64,000 bases of DNA from Pararge aegeria (GCF_905163445.1 NC_053182.1:18745501-18809500), one strand, 5' to 3'; counted from the stretch's first letter, positions 30,692-42,842 are shown. The notes: generated by a model from the sequence alone, not told the origin. Translations and numbers: made by a program.

Positions 30692-32305
30692 TTATTTGGT
30701 TAAATTATTTTCCAAGACTTGTAACAGACTGTCACTTGTATTGACATCTGGGCTATTTTGCATTTCATAGTCTGATTGAACAGAGTAAGAGCGCGAAGTT
30801 GAGGGCGACGGTGACATTGCTAACGTTGTAGGTTGGCCGGTGAAGTATCCTGGACGAACATTTTGATAACGAAGAGGCTGAGTAGTATTACTAGTATCAA
30901 AATTCATCGAACCCATTCTCATTTCTGCTTCATAGATAATATTCTGGATTTGATGTTGTACTGTACACATCGTGTAATGATCCATCTTCCTCAACTTGCT
31001 ACTTATATAGTCTGCAAATATAGCAGCATCATCGCGTTGCCTTGCATTAGACGTGATCTCCCTCAGTAATTGCAAAGCTTCATCAACTTCAGGTTCTCTC
31101 TCTATATTTCGCTTTCGTGAAGTCCTTGTCGAAGGTAGCGTAGTCTGGGGAGTGATATTATCTTGAGAAGACTGAAAATAAAAAGGAAATCTTATAAATA
31201 ATTGCAAACAAGCTTCAATACTATATTTTGAATATATCCTATCAGTATGTAAATATTAAATAAAAACCAAGCTTATAAACATAACATGTATGTATAGTGT
31301 ATACAAATAATTATGTAAGTTTAAGCTACATTTACTCAGTAAATAATTGATATTATTTCTTTATATATTTTTTTTCATCTTACATATCATACTTCATACT
31401 TCATACTAATATATACTAATATTATAAATGCGAAAGTGTGTTTGTTGGTTTGTCCTTGAATCACGCCGCAACAGAGCTACGGATCGACATGATTTTTTGC
31501 ATGGGGATAGTTAAGGTCCTGGAGAGTGACATAGGCTACTTTTTATCCCGGAAAATCAAAGAGTTCCCAAGGGATTTTAAAAACTTAATCCACGCGAACG
31601 AAGTCGCGGGCATCAGCTAGTTGGCCATATATCACGTCCTCAAGTATTGCAAATGTCTCACCAGTAACCCTGTACACTCTTCACGAGCGCTTATTCCCGA
31701 ATACTTCGCTTTCGGTAAGTGTTATGCCGACTACATAAGGTCAAAAACGAGAGTATGCTCGCCCGCGCTCCGTGGTATTATGTATTGTTACCGGGTTGTA
31801 GGTAGTAGGTATCTAAAATATTAATACGCGAAGCAAAAACTTTGTACCTACCCCTATTAACGAAAATATTGCATAATGAAATATGTATTTTAAATTTATT
31901 ATGGTCGACCAACTAGTCTACTTAGGTAATTATAAGAATTTGATGGGTACTTACACTAGGTGTGTGGCTGTTCAGAGTCGGTACCGGTGCATTCTTGTCA
32001 TTAAGAAATGATAACGCCTTATAAGCAAACCATTTCGGCAATTGAACATCATCCCGTCCAGATCCACTCCTTTTAGATTCTTCAAATTTGCGTTTTTCTC
32101 GAAAATAATGGCTAGATAAATTCTTCAGTTTTCTCTCAATTTCTGTTGATGCTATGTTGAACACAGAAGCAATATCCCTAACAGCATCGTTTCTTTTGTT
32201 GCGATTCTTGAAATCCATATGCCTTGGGTTCCACAATAGTTCATTTTCTTGATACTTTTCTATTAATAAAAGTACAGCACTATCATCCCAGTTAAATTCT
32301 GTCAT
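30692..32305 (-). CDS. Harbinger-encoded MADF-BESS protein, copy 2, two exons
   Basis: Exon 1 is 32305-31955 and exon 2 is 31171-30692 on the minus strand, giving 276 residues identical to copy 1. The N-terminal MADF domain and C-terminal BESS-like segment are intact. The intron holds the Helitron at 31407-31620. It is the expected partner of the transposase on the opposite strand. Confidence 0.9.
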
Positions 32306-33112
32306 TTTGTTATTTAAATGAATACGACAACACTACCACTCCGTATCGAAGCCGCAAGCAAACTGCCGCCGGCACCAAAAGCCGCGCGTGCCGCAGGTAA
32401 AAGATGCATGAGCCGGCGGCATGGCCGGCGGCCCGGCCGCCGGCCATGCCGCCGGCCGTGCCGCCGGGCATGTGTGGATGCGCCATTAGACTGCATCTTC
32501 AGTTTCCACCAGGTGAGATTGTGAAGGGCTCACTTATAGTGAAATAAAAAAATATATAAAATATATATACATATAACCTGCGTTTTTGTAATATGAGTAG
32601 GAAGGCAATTTTAGATGTAAGTACTAAGTACCTGCCTTAGGACCTCCTAAGGCAGGTACTTAGTACTTACATCTAAAATTGCCTTCCTAATCAAAGTATA
32701 AGTTTCAATAATAATTGCTAAACACAGTTAATACCTTCATTGATTTTACCAAAATAATAATTACTTTCTTAACTGAAAAAATAGCATGTTAATACTAGAT
32801 AGGTATGTATTAACATGCTTATTTTCATTATGTAAGTTTAATACAAGGATACTTTGGATTGATCAAAAGTATCCTTGTATTAAACTTATACATACACTTT
32901 TAATTGTAAAATATTTCCATTCGTTTGCTATAGTGAATATTTTTAAACACAACCAATAACATTTACGTATACACAAACTGGGCACTCTCAGCTACACTTC
33001 GATGGATTATTCAAAGATAAATAGCTTAGTAAATTTACTATTAAAGCTAGTAAGAAATTAAAAAAAAAACATATATTGAAACATTATTATAATATAAATT
33101 TAAAAAAAAAGT

Positions 33113-33186
33113 TGGCCCATGAGGGGATCGAACCCGCGACCTTCGCGTTATTAGCACGACGCTCTAACCAACTGAGCTAATGGGCC
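33113..33186 (-). tRNA. tRNA-Ile (anticodon AAT), copy 2
   Basis: Identical to 24561-24634, including the T-stem mismatch and the downstream T run. It is a copy made by the segmental duplication. Confidence 0.88.
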
Positions 33187-33401
33187 AGATGAGCGTAGTT
33201 TCGAAAATAGTGAAAGCAAGGTATTTTCCAATTTTGACCCAGCGCTGTAGATCGGATGTCAGCAAGGCAGAAGGTTCAATTCCCAGTTAACACGTTGATA
33301 AGCGTGCTCCACGGATGTGGCTCGAATGAATATTACTTATTTAATACACTTAAATTGTACACAGCACACAGAAAATTCATTCATTATAATAAGTAGGTAG
33401 A

Positions 33402-33504
33402 TATAAATAGAGCGTTAAGGTAGAGTGTACAATTTGGCAGCCCTATCGCTATGTAGCGATCTCTTCCAGGCAACCAAAGGCGTAGAAGAAAATACTATGG
33501 AAGC
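33402..33504 (-). mobile_element. LINE family-4 3' end, copy 2
   Basis: Reversed core TTTGGCAGCCCTATCGCTATGT with GATCTCTTCCAGGCAACCAA. Copy 1 is at 24850-24952. Confidence 0.55.
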
Positions 33505-33521
33505 TTGGTAGATGGTACAAC

Positions 33522-33823
33522 ATCATCATATCAACCCATTACCGGCCCATTATAGGGCGCGGGTCTCCTCCCACAATATAAACGGGTTAAGGCAATAGTC
33601 CACCACGATGGCCCAGTGCGGATTGGTGGACTTAACACACCTTTGAGAACATTACGTGGAACTCTGAGGCATGCTGGTTTCCTCACGATATTTTGCTTCA
33701 CTATTGAAGCAAGTGATATTTTAATTATTTAAAACGCACTTAACTTACAAAATTTAGAGGTGCGTGCTGGGATTCGAACTGGGCCCCCCAAAAGTGGCTC
33801 CAACCCACTGCGCTATCACTGAT
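33522..33823 (-). mobile_element. SINE-C (tRNA-headed) containing the right duplication breakpoint
   Basis: A reversed near-full copy: tail CATCATATCAACCCATTACC, body CACCACGATGGCCCAGTGCG, and tRNA-like head with reversed box B GGGATTCGAACTGG near 33770. Copy 1 of the duplication stops inside it after about 50 bp (24970-25019). Plus-strand relatives are at 45237-45547 and 46974-47283. Confidence 0.8.
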
Positions 33824-34449
33824 CTATAAATATACAATATATAAACAACAATATAATACAATATTCAATACATATAAACATACAAAAACAATAATACGAA
33901 TACAAAATAGAAAAATAAAATGAATAAATACTATTTATATATATATACGTGACTAAGTACTTCTCTTATATTTGGAACACCAATACTATATATATACTCG
34001 AATATGTCTTATATGCTGGGATTTGAAAAGCCCTTCTGAGTTCTGTGTTTCCTAATTCTTACAACCCGGGTATTTAAAAAAAAACAAAAAATGAATAGGC
34101 ATCTTCTAAGCAAGCGCGTCCTATCTCAGGCCACATCTGCATCTTCCTGCTTCCATCAGGTGAGATTGTGGTCAAGCGCTAGTCCACCACCAATAAAAAA
34201 AAAAAAGTCACCAGTCAACACAAGTTGGCTACCTACGTATTTTAGTCTGGCTTTCTGGAACGATCCAGCAGAGTTAAACAATGCTTCGTCGCGATTGACG
34301 TCATCGGGTCACGTAATTTAGAGGGAGAGAAAACGAGACAAGTGTTCTGGACAGGTACGTTGGTGAAAGGTAACTAAATCCGTATTCCGTAATGGAGGAT
34401 AATAGTGCCAATTCCGTTCTACCTTCATCTAAACTAAACGAAATATTTT
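33824..34449. other. Intergenic, AT-rich, SINE-B tail
   Basis: A SINE-B 3' tail (CATCAGGTGAGATTGTGGTC, then an A run) lies at 34125-34206. A segment at 34250-34360 with TGACGTCA resembles 35750-35870. No gene is supported. Confidence 0.6.
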
Positions 34450-34618
34450 CAGTCGCTATAAGACTGATGTGAAAGGCATATGCTAATTTCGGCATCGACG
34501 GTAGGAGAACCATAGCTTAATTGGAGAAAGCGCTCAGGCCGCGATTGCCAGAGAGTCGCAGATTCAAATCCTGTCGGTTCAGAAAATTTTTATATGCATT
34601 TTAAATTTATAAAATTAA
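34450..34618 (+). mobile_element. SINE-D copy
   Basis: Same family as 8972-9138. The tRNA-like part with box B GATTCAAATCC is near 34560; it ends CATTTTAAATTTATAAAA. The head has lost tRNA structure and is not a functional tRNA gene. Confidence 0.7.
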
Positions 34619-34949
34619 ACCTTTCCACTCCTTTTTTATATTAAGAATTGACGGACGGCAGGAGACAATTATCTCCCCGGGAAAGGAAAATGTGTACCCA
34701 TATAGAAAAAAAAAAACCTATTATAGTATTAAGGACTACGTTACCGATAAAAACGTTTAGGTGTAAATTATTGCTCTAACTATTGCGGTTGCTTTTCTAT
34801 CCTACGACTAAATACCTAGCTAAAACGAAAATTACTACATGGCTACTGCAAATGAGCTATGATCAAACGGAAGATTTCATTCTATCAAATATATGACATC
34901 CCTAGCCATCCTGTAGTACGTACGAGTATCTATAATATAAACGCGCAGC

Positions 34950-34950
<1 letters not shown>

Positions 34951-34997
<47 letters not shown>

Positions 34998-35037
34998 CAC
35001 ACAAACGCACACACACACAAACACACACACACACACA
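34951..35037 (+). repeat. CA/AC dinucleotide microsatellite
   Basis: About 87 bp of AC repeats with scattered GC, AAAC interruptions. The open frame of Thr-His through it is an artefact. Confidence 0.97.
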
Positions 35038-35154
35038 TATACAGCACAGTTTTTAATATTGCAGTGCCACCCTTGCTAGTATTTTAAGTGCCATTGTAAC
35101 TGTTTCAAATAAAGATTTATTATTTTTAAATAGTTTTAAACGACACTGAGATGG

Positions 35155-35345
35155 TGATAAAAAGAAACAACCGCCTAAGTTTGTTGTGGGCTTCTTCTTA
35201 GACCAGGGCGCGTTCGGAACCCTCGTAGCTTTAGTTTTAAGTTGATTAATTTAGTTATCGCCATCAACTCACTTCTATGTCAAATTTTACATGTTATGTA
35301 CGCAACAAAAGTGCAATCTATGTGCCTATTTGAATAAAGAAATAT
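35155..35345 (+). mobile_element. LINE family-1 3' end
   Basis: CGCCTAAGTTTGTTGTGGGC and the downstream family motif ending TTTGAATAAAGAAATATATG; diverged relative of 7777-7953. A SINE-A tail fragment follows, reversed, at 35400-35455. The stretch 35456-36056 holds no other recognised feature except TGACGTCA at 35799. Confidence 0.65.
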
Positions 35346-36056
35346 ATGTATCTTTTTAAAATGATTTATTTTCAATTTTATTTAATTTTATTTTTAAATT
35401 AAATAAATAAATATACTACGACAATACACACATCACCATCTAGCCCCAAAGTAAGCAAATATATATATATAATATCATTCGATACCTTATCTTCACATTG
35501 GCTTCACACCACCTTTGAAATGGTGCTTTATGGTCATGGTGGTCAATCTACATTATTCTTAGCTATGTTTCATGAAAATTGGCGAACCCCTATTTTTAGT
35601 CTTCACAACTCCCTCAATGTTGTTATCAAATAAAAGGGCTTGACTAGTACAATAATGTACACTATATTGAAATTCGGGGGCTATTTAAAATTTCAATTGA
35701 TATATTATACATATACTTGCTACTTAGGTAGGTATGGTTTTACATTGTTATGTATTTCTGGAATACTCCAGCCAAGTTATACAATGCCGCAAAGTGATTG
35801 ACGTCATCACAACACGCGACGGCGACAGGCCGGGCACTAGAGGAGTGCTCTTGACAGGCTCACGTGGCATTTATAATAGGATCCTTTAGCTGGGGGGGTG
35901 AGGGAAAAGTAGGTTGCTTGCTTATGAAATGTATCACGTTTTGATTACAGTTTTCTCAAATGGTATAACTATTTAGTGATTATGTACGACTTACGAGTAT
36001 TTTGCATCTGTAAAAGTAGATACCTTCCTAATTATATAGCTTATTTTTATGTTTAA

Positions 36057-36440
36057 CTAGCGTACCCAGCCCGCTTCTCCAGCTAGATTTTGCTTCATTT
36101 TATTTAAACAATAAACTTACATCATAATTTAAGTCTCATAATATATTAAATCATTTATTTCTCTCCGTATTCATTCTCTTCTATTCTCTTCTCGAGCGGG
36201 TGAAGATCATTATCTAAACCCATGTACCTATACCCAAGAAAAGAATATTATAATAGTAAATAAAAGCTGTATTTGACAGTTTGACAGTTCAAAAATAGGA
36301 TTGCTCCGATCGTCACCAAACTTTACAGGATTACTCGCCAGGTCGATCCGGAGAGTCCCTGAAAGTTTCATTGAAATCTGTTCAGCCGTTTCGGAGCCTA
36401 TATGAAACATACCCACACACTTTCTTTTTTATATATATAG
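36057..36440 (-). mobile_element. Helitron-like or related non-autonomous fragment
   Basis: It starts ACTAGCGTACCCAGCCCGCT and ends near TTTTTTATATATATAGACT, with a TTCATTGAAATCTGTTCAGC block typical of lepidopteran CTAG-ended repeats. It abuts the next repeat at 36441. The class is uncertain. Confidence 0.45.
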
Positions 36441-36745
36441 ACTAGCTGTTGCCCGCGACTTCGTCTGCGTTTGATTTTGTTTTTAAAGTATTCAGTATCG
36501 CTAAGCCTTAAATGAGCATAGTTGTGTATATATATATATAACATGTGACTGTCAATTAATTATAGACAAATAATTTGCAATAAAATAAAATTGTGACTTT
36601 ACTTAAAGATCTAAGCTATCCTATCTCTTAAGTTGGACCAGACTGCTCACGGTGTGCCAATTTAATTTAAAATCGGTTCAGTAGTTTAGGAGTCCATCGC
36701 GGACAAAAATCGTGACAGGAGATTTATATATATTAAGATAGAAGA
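36441..36745 (+). mobile_element. Interspersed repeat, second copy of the 11318 family
   Basis: Nearly identical to 11318-11612 from GTTGCCCGCGACTTCGTCTG to GGAGATTTATATATATTAAG. Confidence 0.65.
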
Positions 36746-36915
36746 TAGATAGATTTAATTTAATTTGTTTTAATTATTACTCGTTCATACATTTTTTTAA
36801 TAGCCCCGGGGAGACGAATTGCGCAACTGTAATGTCTTCACGGGGTGCGTTGCTAAATAAATAAATAAATGAATTATGTATTTGAATAGGCATAGGCACT
36901 TAAGTACCTATATTT

Positions 36916-37240
36916 AATCATCATCATCATAAATAGTTAACCGGCTCACTAAAGGGCACGGATCTCAGAATGAGAAGTGTTTAGGCCGTAGTCTACCACA
37001 CATGCCAAGTGCGGATTGACTTCACACGCCGTTGAGAACATTATGAAGAACACTTTGGGCATGCAGGTTTCCTCACAATGTTTTCCTGCCTGGGAGGGCA
37101 GCTGGCCCCCCTGGATATATCGCAGAAAATGTCTGAACTCTCTTAAAAAATGTATGGCGTCCAAGATACAGACAGACAGACAAAAATAAATACAGTTCTG
37201 GCTTCAATATCGATTATACAGGGCTCTCATGCAAACATTT
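36916..37240 (-). mobile_element. SINE-C fragment followed by an RTE-like 3' end fragment
   Basis: Reversed SINE-C body to about 37085 (AAGTGCGGATTGACTTCACA, then CATGCAGGTTTCCTCACAAT). Then ACAGACAGACAGACAAAAAT and TCAATATCGATTATACAGGG at 37173-37225 match the 48190-48275 element. Confidence 0.55.
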
Positions 37241-38365
37241 TCACAAAACCGTCGCGAACGATCTGACCTAAAAAATCTCACTTCCCCCCCTAACCCAGAA
37301 GCTGGTCACTATTTTTTTTTTTATTAAATCTAAAATTTAAATTAAACAGTTTAATTACTTTAATCTAGTCAGGTAGGCTTTCAATTGCAAACAGGATTTT
37401 GTTGCCAGAACCTTTACGGGAATTTCCGGTGTTTTAATTAAAAAGTTTGACCAAATTCCTGTGTCGCTTATAGCCGCTATTTTAAATTTATGGCGTAAAT
37501 TTGTCGCTTTTCAACTAAACTGGTGGAAACTAAAGTTGTTGTTAGTTGGACATAAAAACCAAATCATTTTTTTATTTAGGGAAATATTATTATCCAGATA
37601 GGTAGTACCTACTTCATTGCTTTGCATGAGGCATTAGTTGTCAAGCGCAAGTCTATCAAGTATAAAAAATAAAAAAAAGTATTAGAATTAGACATCCTAA
37701 CATTGAGGAGAAGTAAAAGACTAACCAAAGGTCTAGTACACCTAGTCGAATTTTACTTTTAGGTCTAATGTAGCAGCTCTACCGAATAAAATGAAAGGCC
37801 ATTTCCCTAATACAGGTTTTTATCTTTCAATTGACAAAATATTTGTTTTCTTATCGTTACATAGTTTGAAAATTATCTTTTTGTACCTTGTAAGAAAGAA
37901 CCTTGATGAAAATACAAGGTACAAAGTCCAAATTTCAACGGGTTGAGCTTAATATAAAGAAAATTCTCGTGTCGCGGACAAAGTCCGAGGGATCCAAATA
38001 GGTGTATATTTTCCGTGTGTTGCCAAGAATGTTTAATTTGTACCTACGAGGCGTTGTCGCGGAGTGTTGAAATAACTGTGCTATAGTCAATAGCACTGTG
38101 AGCACCAGGAAATCAGGAACTTTAAATAATTACCAACAACACTGATTAACATGTAGCGGTCTCCACATTACAGTACTAGATGGCGCTACAAAAATCCTGC
38201 ATCGCGTTTTTAGCAATCGTGTTTACAAAAACATCGTCTAATGCTACGTCCGACCGCCTCATCGTATGACAACCTCTAGCCATATAAGTTTCTACACGTA
38301 TATTTATAAGAATTTCGAATAAGAAAATAACAAATGTTATTGCAACAATTATCAAGATCAAAAAC
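37241..38365. other. Intergenic stretch without recognised features
   Basis: AT-rich, no long frame, no splice-linked coding signal, and no repeat I recognise within the window apart from a CTCTAGCCATATAAG-like segment near 38270 that weakly echoes 41090. Confidence 0.5.
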
Positions 38366-38614
38366 AGCATATAACTCAATATTACAAATATTCATAACTT
38401 TTTATATGATTATTTATACACTAACAATAATAATTATTAGTTTAACCTAAGCATCGCCTAAATACAATGTCTATGAATAACGTATAGTCTATAGAAAAAG
38501 AAACGTTTCACCAACTCTTAGGTAATAACTATAAGTGCACAATATATGTATGCCTAGGAATCTCATATTAGGCGTTACTTATTTAGTCTTTAGTGACAAT
38601 GGATTTAATTGTCT
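38366..38614 (+). repeat. Inverted repeat arm 1 of a local rearrangement
   Basis: It matches the reverse complement of 39574-39815 at about 96% by eye; arm 2 lacks a 7-bp AGACTAT segment. Similarity stops sharply at AGCATATAAC (left) and TTTAATTGTCT (right). Confidence 0.92.
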
Positions 38615-39420
38615 TGAAGATTTTATTTACTACAGAGTTGGCACTTGGAAGACTTCGTAAATATTATGTAGGTTACTTATTAGGTTTGTGTGACTGTCGG
38701 ACATTACCTCTTCAGCTTAAGGTTCAGCTTATTATATGAGGTAGACGCTTATTTGACACACGCAGCAAGAGACCGTGGAGTGTGGAAATCCCTTATTGTC
38801 ATTTGTGCGGAGAAAGAGACATCCTTGGAGGCCACTAAAACGAAACGTCTGAATGGGTGAATACGAAAAAGAGCTGTCTACGAATGTTTCGCTGATACCG
38901 GAGCTTCCTCAGAGGAAGACGAAAGACGTAGATGAAAGTGTGACACGCCTAATGACGTGTTCGGGTTAAAGAACTTGGCGCATTATGCCGATCTGTACCC
39001 ACCTACATTCACACTGTTTAGTAACATTTGTTTATGGCTCGTGGAACCGGCGCAAACCGGTTGGCTTGGCGAGCTGGCGCGATGCCATACGCCCTCAGTC
39101 CTCAGCGTTTAGCAATGTTGTTGCGGATTTATATGATTGTAATTAGGTATAGCGAAAAATGATGCCATTCTACGTAGTTTGTTTGAGTTCCGCAACAAAG
39201 AAATAGTTATTGCGTGGTTGGAGTTGCATTTTTAAAGACCGGTCTTAAATCCGTATTACGTTATTTGTTATTTTTTTACTACAGCTCAAAGTCTGTTCTG
39301 AGCCAGTTCGTGACGCACGTGGTCATTATCAGCAAACCCTCAAGTTAAATAATAGAATAATATTAGACAGAAGCAGGAGCGGAGGAATTAATTATAAATT
39401 ATTAAATAGAATTTGTGTGA

Positions 39421-39559
39421 AACTAAATTAAAAAGGTAAAAAAAAGCTCTAACTACTTAAGCATTCCACTATAATTTAAAAAAAAGACCGTAAAACGTTT
39501 TTAATACTTCGTACGGTGAGAAGGCATTTGTAGTAATTATAAGCGACCATAGAAACAAT
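39421..39559 (+). repeat. Direct repeat B of the rearrangement
   Basis: From AACTAAATTAAAAAGGTAAA to CGACCATAGAAACAAT; repeated at 39823-39968 with small A-run differences and one G/T change. Confidence 0.92.
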
Positions 39560-39573
39560 AATTAATTAATTAT

Positions 39574-39815
39574 AGACAATTATATCCATTGTCACTAAAG
39601 ACTAAATAAGTAACGCCTAATATGAGATTCCTAGGCATACATACATTGTGCACTTATAGTTATTACCTAAGTGTTGGTGAAACGTTTCTTTTTCTATACG
39701 TTATTCATAGACATTGTATTTAGGCGATGCTTAGGTTAAACTAATAATTATTATTGTTAGTGTATAAATAATCATATAAAAAGTTATGAATATTTGTAAT
39801 ATTGAGTTATATGCT
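39574..39815 (-). repeat. Inverted copy (arm 2) lying between the two direct repeats
   Basis: Reverse complement of 38366-38614. It is flanked at once by direct repeats B (left) and B' (right). Confidence 0.92.
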
Positions 39816-39822
39816 TAAACTA

Positions 39823-39968
39823 AACTAAATTAAAAAGGTAAAAAAGAGCTCTAACTACTTAAGCATTCCACTATAATTTAAAAAAAAAAAGCGAGACCGT
39901 AAAACGTTTTTAATACTTCGTACGGTGAGAAGGCATTTGGAGTAATTATAAGCGACCATAGAAACAAT
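39823..39968 (+). repeat. Direct repeat B' of the rearrangement
   Basis: Second copy of 39421-39559, beginning directly after the inverted segment. Confidence 0.92.
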
Positions 39969-41900
39969 TAAATCTATCCTCTTTATAATATTTTATATTA
40001 AGTTAGAATCTGTTAATAAGGCTATAACATTTGTTGGGAATTAGAATAACCCAGAAAGGATATTTACGATGGAACCTAGAACAGCGTTTGATGTAACAAC
40101 AAAGACTGCATAGAGAAGTGACCTTCCCTCCCCCGCGTGACCTTAGCCGACCTCGACCGCGCCCGTGACGTCAACGCACCCACCCGCAGGCTTCACAACT
40201 CCCGCATAGTACGAATGAATGTACATACGTTTATAAAATAGCTACATATTATCCACAAATAACATTATTAATACTGCCTGTATAAAAAAAATTGAGTAAA
40301 AAAATCGACTTTGTTATACAACTACAAAGCAAGAAATATATTTTCTACAACATTTTCCTAGTCGGTGTCAAGTAAAATGTAGAAAGTTACTATGTATAAA
40401 CCATATACTTCGTACTCCTTTTTATCTTCGGTCTTCATCATCAGTTTTACTTGACTAAATGGTGCTTTTTGACGGCAAATGTTACTTTAAAAAATATCTA
40501 AATCGCTATAGGTGCCCATATTATATTTGAAGAATTCCGACAATTTCTTTAGGATCCCTTCCCTCCCTTCCTTTCCCTTCCCTTCAATTTCTTTAGGATT
40601 CTTTAGGAATAGATGAAAGTGGGACCACATGGGATAATGTTTTTGCTAAATAAATAAGTAAGTAAACACGGTCTCAAACAAAAAATAATTTATAAATGAC
40701 AGAGTTCTGAGCTAACAAACATTTAAGAAAAATACAACCGAATCGAGAACCTCCTTGTTTGTAAGTCCTTTAATAAAACAGATCACGAGGTCAGTTGTTT
40801 GATTCCAGCCATGCAATAAATTGGTTTTTTTTTACACCCCTTTGCCTTCTAGGGCACTTTAAGCCGTCGTTCTCGGGTATTAGTAAACTCTGTAAAACCT
40901 AATTGAAATAACCAAATATGTATAACGGTCTCTCACGACTTTGTAAAAATCAACCTTAAAAGATAGACACATCTATCGCGTTTTTCTAGAACTTATAAAC
41001 GGGACAACTTTGTCATACCTGATTTTATCGAAACTTTAACCGTTTACGCGGTTTTTAGAGCTTCCGTACGGCGTGATGATGTATAACCTCTAGCCTTCCT
41101 CGATAAATAGGCTATCCAACAATAAAAGAATTTTTCAAAACTGACGAGTAGTTCAATTTAATTCTGCGTTATATATCAGTAATAAGATTTGTTTATTATA
41201 AGAATTATAATAAACAATATATAATATAAAACAATTATTATATATTATTAAATATAACAATATATAAGAATTATTGGCAGTAGGCCAATAATTTAGTAGA
41301 AGAAGGGATTCGAAATTGGACAGAAGCAGGCGTTACTTTGCGGAATTTTATGAACCATTAGGAAAATTAAGCTTAATTTGCCATACTCCGGAAAGCACGT
41401 AAAACTGTCCCTTTCGTTGATCGTTAATTCATCTCGTATTGCTTCAGCTTTATATATTATATATAAATCCGGGTCAACGTTGCTTGCCGTCGAGAGCGTA
41501 GGTCGTGAATCGTTTATAGGTCTGCAGATCTTTGTATCTATATATAAACCAACCTATCTTTAACAAGAATAAAGATTAAATTTGTATTTAATCTTTCTAA
41601 AACTAAACATAATTATAATTTTATAATTACTATTACTAAACATAATAGTAATTATAAAAAAGAAGTGAATATAAAAAATCGACGTTCTAGAAACAGACAT
41701 AAATTGGTGATATCAGCATATCGTCTTAGAAGAGTGTGGAAAACCTTTGTGGGTCTGAGTATATGCTTTTATAACCTTCTCGGTGGGAGAGGCTGTTAGT
41801 CCAGCAGTGGACTGTTGTGGGCTAGATAGATAGTTAGAAAGTCATTATTGCACATACAGAAAAAAAACAACTAATTGAACAAAACAAAAGGTAAATAAAT
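39969..41900. other. Intergenic, no supported gene
   Basis: A GC-rich patch with TGACGTCA lies at 40115-40205. Polypyrimidine runs are near 40555-40590. A CTCTAGCCTTCCTCGATAAA-type Helitron/RTE-like fragment is near 40980-41160. The rest is AT-rich without recognisable features. Confidence 0.5.
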
Positions 41901-41904
41901 ATAT

Positions 41905-42120
41905 ATATGCGCAAAGGCGGCCATATCGCTTGAAGACTATCGCGGGATAGTGCAACATTCAATTTAAAATAAATAATTGATATAGTACATTACATATACT
42001 TTACATACTAATACTACATAATATACAGATAAATCATATATATGAGTATATATACATATACTCATATATATGATGACGGTAATATATACTCATATATATA
42101 TATATATATGTATTTTACTA
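41905..42120. repeat. LINE family-4 scrap and AT-rich microsatellite
   Basis: GCGCAAAGGCGGCCATATCG at 41909 is a short reversed LINE family-4 core. From 42030 to 42112 the sequence is TA/ATAC microsatellite with a local palindrome (GAGTATATATACATATACTC). Confidence 0.6.
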
Positions 42121-42206
42121 CATGATGGATAGAAAATGGTCTTTTACGCGCGATTTATGGTGATATTGATGATATACCACAAAATTAAGAGCTTTCAGAA
42201 TCCTCT

Positions 42207-42420
42207 CATCATCATATCATCCCATTACCGGCACTGCAGGGCACGGATATCCTCAAACAATGAGAAGGTGGTTAAGGCCGTAATCCACCACGCTGGCCCA
42301 GTGCGGATTTGTGGACTTCACACATCTTCGAAAACATTATGGAGAACTCTCAGACATGCAGGTTTCCTCACGAAGTTTTCCTTCACTGTTGAAGCAATTG
42401 ATATTTTAATTACTTCAAAT
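42207..42420 (-). mobile_element. SINE-C copy, 5'-truncated
   Basis: Reversed tail and body: CATTACCGGCACTGCAGGGC, CCACCACGCTGGCCCAGTGC and CATGCAGGTTTCCTCACGAA. The tRNA head is replaced at 42420 by other sequence. An unclassified repeat (42545-42720) shared with lgd intron sequence 10080-10260 follows. Confidence 0.7.
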
Positions 42421-42842
42421 AGAACCGCACAACCCTCATTCAACCATTATTGCATGCAGTGCATTGTGTCCAAGCACAACGCTCGCGCTCGTCTCACTTC
42501 TGACCCGCGGAATGTTGCCAACTCACAAACTTTTTCCCATCTTCCCAACGTTATGGTTAACGCTTAGGACATAAGAGGCAAAACAATAATTTTCAACTCA
42601 TAAATGGAATGAAGTGACAAACCGCCTGTTCGAGAAACACTAATAAAGTAGAGTTGTTTTTGATGCTTCAATATTACACGTGTACACGGTTTCTGTATCT
42701 TCTTAATTCTTTGTGATGTACTACATACATAAAACTATGCAGCCTGGACATCGTATTATATACTTAGCTAAAAGAATTTCAAAAAGAATGTTGTCACCTC
42801 AAATAAATAATATACTAGGTTACATAAAATAATTCGTTTAAA

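Larger units (their letters stand above)
28461..32485 (+). mobile_element. PIF/Harbinger DNA transposon, full length, copy 2
   Basis: Identical by reading to 19909-23933, with the same terminal repeats, target duplication and nested MITE and Helitron. Because its flanking SINE and 8.5-kb surroundings are also copied, it arose by segmental duplication, not by a second transposition. Confidence 0.95.
28222..32549 (+). mobile_element. SINE-B split by Harbinger, copy 2
   Basis: Duplicate of 19670-23997 at offset 8552; the same TTA junctions lie at 28458-28460 and 32486-32488. Confidence 0.85.
25024..33571 (+). repeat. Tandem segmental duplication, copy 2 (8548 bp)
   Basis: Direct repeat of copy 1, separated from it by the 4-bp filler TATA (25020-25023). 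The only difference noticed by reading is G at 19316 against T at 27868. Right of 33571 the full-length SINE-C continues, whereas copy 1 breaks off inside the same SINE, so copy 2's right flank is the original one. The stretch 25952-27290 holds nothing I recognise. Confidence 0.95.

Noticed and set aside
28461..32485. Second independent Harbinger insertion
   Set aside because: The flanking SINE, target duplication and several kilobases on each side are copied as well, so it came with the segmental duplication.
16472..33571. Unequal crossover between flanking repeats as the cause of the duplication
   Set aside because: The left and right breakpoints share no homology and the junction has a 4-bp filler.
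34859..35056. 65-residue Thr/His-rich frame
   Set aside because: It is a translation of the CA microsatellite.
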